From NCBI RefSeq assembly GCF_932276165.1, contig NC_063992.1:9992001-10056000 (forward strand): 64,000 bases of DNA, given 5' to 3'. The notes under the pieces were generated by a model. That model searched no databases, was not told the origin of the DNA, and saw only the letters and a program-made list of their open reading frames with translations. Shown here piece after piece: positions 59,957 to 64,000 of this stretch; the first letter of the stretch is position 1; each line of letters begins with the position of its first letter. Origin of the DNA: Plutella xylostella (taxonomy: Eukaryota > Arthropoda > Insecta > Lepidoptera > Plutellidae). The translations under genes were made by a program, and so were the position numbers.

Positions 59957-61936
59957 AGAATCCGCGTACATGATTCCTCTATTTGTGCTTAGGGAGAAAG
60001 TTATAGACAGTACATAGTATCACCTTCCAAGTTATGTTAAGGCTTCGATTGACATGAATGTTCGCTCGATGTGAGAGCACGTTCAGGTCAAATATTCATA
60101 TAGTTTAACAATACCATATCAGCATAGCTTAACAATACAATAACTACAGCTCAAATAAAATTCATGCGAATATCGTACTCATATTGTATTGTGAATAGCC
60201 AGATTTACAATAAATTATGTGAATTGTGAATGGATCACACTATTTTTTTATTTACAATAAAGTATGTAAATGGGTCCCTAGAGGACTTATAAGTAACATT
60301 TTTGAATAACTTTGCATTTTTCATTTATTTTATTGTTCTAAATAAAGAACAGTCTTTAGCTCAACCTAATAAATCTCTAACGTACATACATATAGAGTAG
60401 GATTTGCGTCTACGGCCCCGACACGGCACCTGATTGTTTTGTCTCCCGCAGCTTCGTAACATATTGCGCGAAGTTTTATTTGTTGATTGTAAAAGGCTCC
60501 ACCGCGCGCTCCCGGCGCCCGCAAACATTGCCGACTCACACTCACACGCTGAAATGGCTGAAACAAGTTTAATGTGAAACAATAATAATATACAGATGAA
60601 ATTTCCACAGTTACTGTTAATTAAAAACAATAAACAGTCTGTGCCAATATCGATATTGGGGGTAGGCCTAAGCCTGTATCATGCTAAACATGAAATATAG
60701 GTTTGAATTCTTGAGAAAGGGCTACTCCCAGATAGTACCTAATGTAATCATATAGCAAGTATATACTTGAGATGTCTTTTGATAAGTAAAATAGCTAAAT
60801 AACTTCGGAACTGTCCACCGCAAGACACCGAGGTACGAGTGCGGAACCATATTAGGGTAAACAATAGCAAAAATGGGCAGAACTATAATGGACAGCGCAT
60901 TAGCCAGCACAAATCACGCAGCGGCAGGGCATGCGGCTAACGACGCGTGGCTCCCGCTGACCTATTTACTCTCCGGCTACTGACCGACTACTTCCACTGT
61001 GCAAATCTAAATAATTCCATATGAGTACCTACCTACTTAAGTTTAAAAAAAATACATTTATGTATTTATAAAACGTTTTTTCGTCAGGTATACTGTATTA
61101 AACGTGGCGCTGCAATTTACTGAACACCTAAAGTGTAGCTGAATGAAAAATACGTATTATACTAAAATGAGAAACCGATCGACACCTAAGTATTCTTTTA
61201 ATTACAAAGTAGCCGCATTTTAAAATGCGTCTTTCAAATGAGGTACTATAACTAATTACCTACTTAACTTTTTACTACATTATGTAGCTTATCTTCCAGC
61301 AGTACATAGTAAAAAATAATCTCCGTCAAACATCGGAAAACCTGCTTTAAAACTGGTGAAATAGTGTGAACGGTTCAAAGGCTCGGCCGGTCCGCACTCG
61401 GCTTAGCGCGCCCGCGAGGGTTCAGTAACAAAGCGACAAGGGGACAAGTTGGCTCGCAATGGGCACAAATAGTTAAACTGAAAGCTTATAGAATTCAACC
61501 GGGGAGGGTCACCCTACTCTAATATGTTACTCTTTGTGAGTAGTGGGGAGTGGGGCTTCATCGGTCATCTGGACAGGTATACGGAGAAAAATTGTGGACA
61601 AAAATTTAAAAGCAAGTTGAGTTTTTTTCGTGAAAAACGGTAAGCGGTTTTATATTTAGAAACAAAGTCATACTTAAACCACCTGATACTATTTTCTTAC
61701 TTGTTATTTCTCATAGTAAAGGCTATGAGAAGAAGATCAACATCCTTTTCTACAAATAAATTTGTTCTGTTCAATTTTATTAAGAGTTTATAATGTTTCA
61801 CTTACTAAAAACATAACATTACATAAATTGCATTATATTTATGACATTGGCAGCAGCTACCCCCCCCTGTCGGGGGCTGGTCAGAAACCCATTAGTTCCC
61901 CCCCTTCTGACAGATAACATATAACCGGTGGCTTCT
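59957..61936. other. Non-coding stretch
   Basis: Positions 60400-60560 and 61378-61430 are GC-richer. An 89-codon minus frame at 60361-60630 has no recognisable features. Nothing else can be placed. Confidence 0.4.
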
Positions 61937-62078
61937 GGGGGTCACTCTATATAATAAAAATAGAAGTTTTGGAGCGCCGCTGAGCGAGTAATGACTCTAT
62001 CTCGTTATATTAAACGTGGCGATTGCACGACAGCTTTCGTTCGTTCGTTTTTCGTCAGTATAGATAGAGTAACCCTCC
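61937..62078. mobile_element. GGGTCACTC-family MITE, copy 7
   Basis: GGGGGTCACTCTATATAATA to GTCAGTATAGATAGAGTAAC and CCTCC. The core GCTTTCGTTCGTTCGTTTTT is intact, and a small ATAG duplication sits in the right arm. Confidence 0.85.
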
Positions 62079-62503
62079 TGAGCTATTCTTGCCCGGGTCT
62101 TGTGGTAGAGTAACTTGTACTTTTTTATTTATATCCCGGTGCGTTCTCCAGCTTCCGTGGTTAATCGTCTGAATCACGATACATTATTTTTTCTCGAGGC
62201 GTTGTTGTGTAGGAGCTGGGCGCAGTGGGGTTATCGCGAAGTCAAAATGAAGTAACATTTACGAATTTAGTGTAAAATTCAATACAATATGAATCTGAAA
62301 ATCGTTGTCAAAACTAGTTAGCGATAGGGGGACTGATCACCATTGGCGTATTTCTGATATTAACAAGTAGGTACCTAGTTGCGTTGCTGTACTATAACTT
62401 TAATGGCTAGATTAAGTAGGTATTATTGAAGTTTATTTTTATTTTAAATGTCCGTGCATTCTCGCAAAAAGTCATTGACAACGTAACAGACATTCAGTAT
62501 TTA

Positions 62504-63363
62504 GGGCGGCTTGCGTAACGTATGATAATTGTGTTTAAGGGTAAAATAAACACATTTAAGTTGTTAAATGCAATTAACGTCTTGCATAGCAAAAAATTTG
62601 TTCTTAAATACGTTTATCGAAGTGTCAAAGTTAAATACCCAAAATTGGCTGTTTAGCGCCGCTAAATACGTTTAGTGGCATTGTATCTGTCAAAAACGGC
62701 GGCATTGAAGCATGTCGTACCTATACCTAGTACCATTACAATTCCTAATTTTGGACCATTTCCCACCACGCTGGTCCACTGAGGGTTGGTGTGTTTACAT
62801 ATCAAGATGTGCTTAATCTAGATATGTAGGTTTCCTCGCGATGTTTTCCTTCATTCATGGTATTGCTTGATATTGGTGAGCCACTTTTTCCACTCATACT
62901 TACTTTGAGTTTTATCACAAACTGAAATGAAATTCCAACATCTGTAGGTATGCTAACGCAACGCTTTCATAGGAGAACAGAACTAGAGGGGATATGGAGA
63001 GGACAGAGGAGTTGCAGAAGAGGGATAAATCAATTCAATTCTTATGTTGTACAGATCTTGGCATTGTTATTGTTTGTGTAGTGTCAAGTGTCACTTAGTG
63101 ACAGTGTCAGTAAAATTTTGACGGCATTTGTTTCTGTTCACGCATTTTTCTAGCCGTAAACATTTAAAAACTTAAAAGTTTAGATGAAAATATGCATAGA
63201 ATGAAACGTAACACATGCTAAATACGTTTAGCTAAATTACAACTTCAAATGAGCCGTGCAAGACAATACAAATTGTGTTTAGTATAAATACGTTTATTGA
63301 GATAAATGCGTTTAGCTAACTAAAATTAAAATATCTTTAAATAGGAAGTCACGCAAGCCACCC
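62504..63363. mobile_element. 860-bp TTA-flanked transposon remnant (GGGYGGCTTGCGTRAC ends)
   Basis: Left end GGGCGGCTTGCGTAACG; right end, inverted, GGGTGGCTTGCGTGACTTC. TTA on both sides (62501-62503, 63364-63366). Both subterminal regions carry several AAATACGTTTAGC or AAATGCGTTTAGC motifs, on both strands. A SINE fragment lies within it near 62755-62860. Non-autonomous, Harbinger-like. Confidence 0.82.
62755..62860 (-). mobile_element. SINE fragment nested in the TTA-flanked element
   Basis: On plus it reads CCACCACGCTGGTCCACTGA, then CTAGATATGTAGGTTTCCTC and GCGATGTTTTCCTTCA. In reverse this is the lepidopteran SINE body GAAGGAAAACATCGCGAGGA. No tRNA head is visible. Confidence 0.65.
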
Positions 63364-63366
63364 TTA

Positions 63367-64000
63367 ATCTTTCACATTTATACTTCAATTGTTTTCCCGT
63401 TATTTGATCGTTATTTACATTCCCTGGAACATGATTCGAGTATTCGCATACTGTGATTAATCAAATGGTATTTAAAGAGGCACAAAAAAACAAAGCTGAA
63501 ATGGAGAACTCTTGAAGGAAAGCTGATGATATTTACCCACTCGAGAGCCGCGCTTCAAGTACGATTCTAACATGAATATACATTTACGCACAAATAAAAT
63601 GTAAATAGAAACATTCGAATATGAATTACATAATAATAATATATCTCCTAATAGTTAATTAGCGGGCAATTAATTTTGCATTTAATGTCAGTATCGATGG
63701 CGTCGTAATGTCGTAGGCAATAATTACGCTTGATTTATCGTTAAATCCTCTACTATTGAATGTAGCAGAATTTCCGTGGAAAGGCGTAAAAGGAATATTT
63801 ATAAGTAATTAACGCCCTATAATGTTATTAGCAGGAATTACACTGAGGAATATTTATGGCAGCCATTTGTGATTTCTGTGCTATTAGAACAATAAGTTTA
63901 TATGAATTTGGGGGTTTTACGGTTATACGTAACTTATAGAAAATGATTTAGATTAACAAAAATTTAAGACTGCTATTGAAAATCATGCATAAATCGCTGT
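63367..64000. other. Right edge, non-coding
   Basis: AT-rich. No exon or mobile element is recognised. Confidence 0.45.

Noticed and set aside
60361..60630. Overlapping 80-90 codon minus ORFs
   Set aside because: GC-richer patch with no start, splice or domain evidence.

Overview
The window reads as a piece of a lepidopteran (moth or butterfly) nuclear genome. It is AT-rich, has long introns with canonical GT/AG borders, and is full of repeats that I recognise as typical of Lepidoptera: RTE-type LINE tails ending in ATGATGATG, tRNA-headed SINEs, the dispersed 'actaatattataaatgcgaaag' repeat, and many MITEs. Nothing bacterial is present and there is no CRISPR array. Calls rest on reading the sequence; no database search was run.

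Left part, 1-12.7 kb: one clear gene on the minus strand, FIG4 (Sac3), the SAC-domain PI(3,5)P2 5-phosphatase. Eight coding exons run from the ATG at 12677 to 1019. Their phases join without a break into 538 codons that reach the catalytic CX5R motif; the C-terminal exons lie off the left edge. The introns contain partial 'ghost' copies of exons 5, 6 and 8, an array of degenerate copies of the exon 6 splice-donor edge, a decayed LINE with a second element nested in it, a SINE, several MITEs and a TG microsatellite.

Middle, 12.7-14.1 kb: the FIG4 start region, a TTA-flanked MITE, and a CpG-rich block ending in a plus-strand splice donor at 14112/14113. This looks like a promoter and non-coding first exon of a second gene pointing away from FIG4.

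Right part, 14.1-64 kb: no conventional gene. The best coding signals are two tiny plus-strand exons (45 nt at 45005 and 30 nt at 49603), both phase-symmetric and both with strong splice sites, plus two weaker candidates at 37420 and 54175. They would fit one gene with very long introns, possibly the one starting near 14 kb, but I cannot identify the protein. The rest is intronic or intergenic DNA with mobile elements: a 2.6-kb hAT element carrying two LINE reverse transcriptase fragments, a 497-bp hAT MITE built of AATACCGG repeats, seven copies of a MITE beginning GGGTCACTC, three copies of a TA-flanked MITE with AGTGCCACAAACTTATC ends, several TTA/TAA-flanked MITEs and a family ending in ACAGGGTGTTGCAAAAAGG.

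The most interesting signals are the ghost exons of FIG4 (one carries an Asp-to-Ala change inside the catalytic motif and is still a frame-neutral cassette), the decoy-donor array in the intron after exon 6, and the pair of symmetric microexons.
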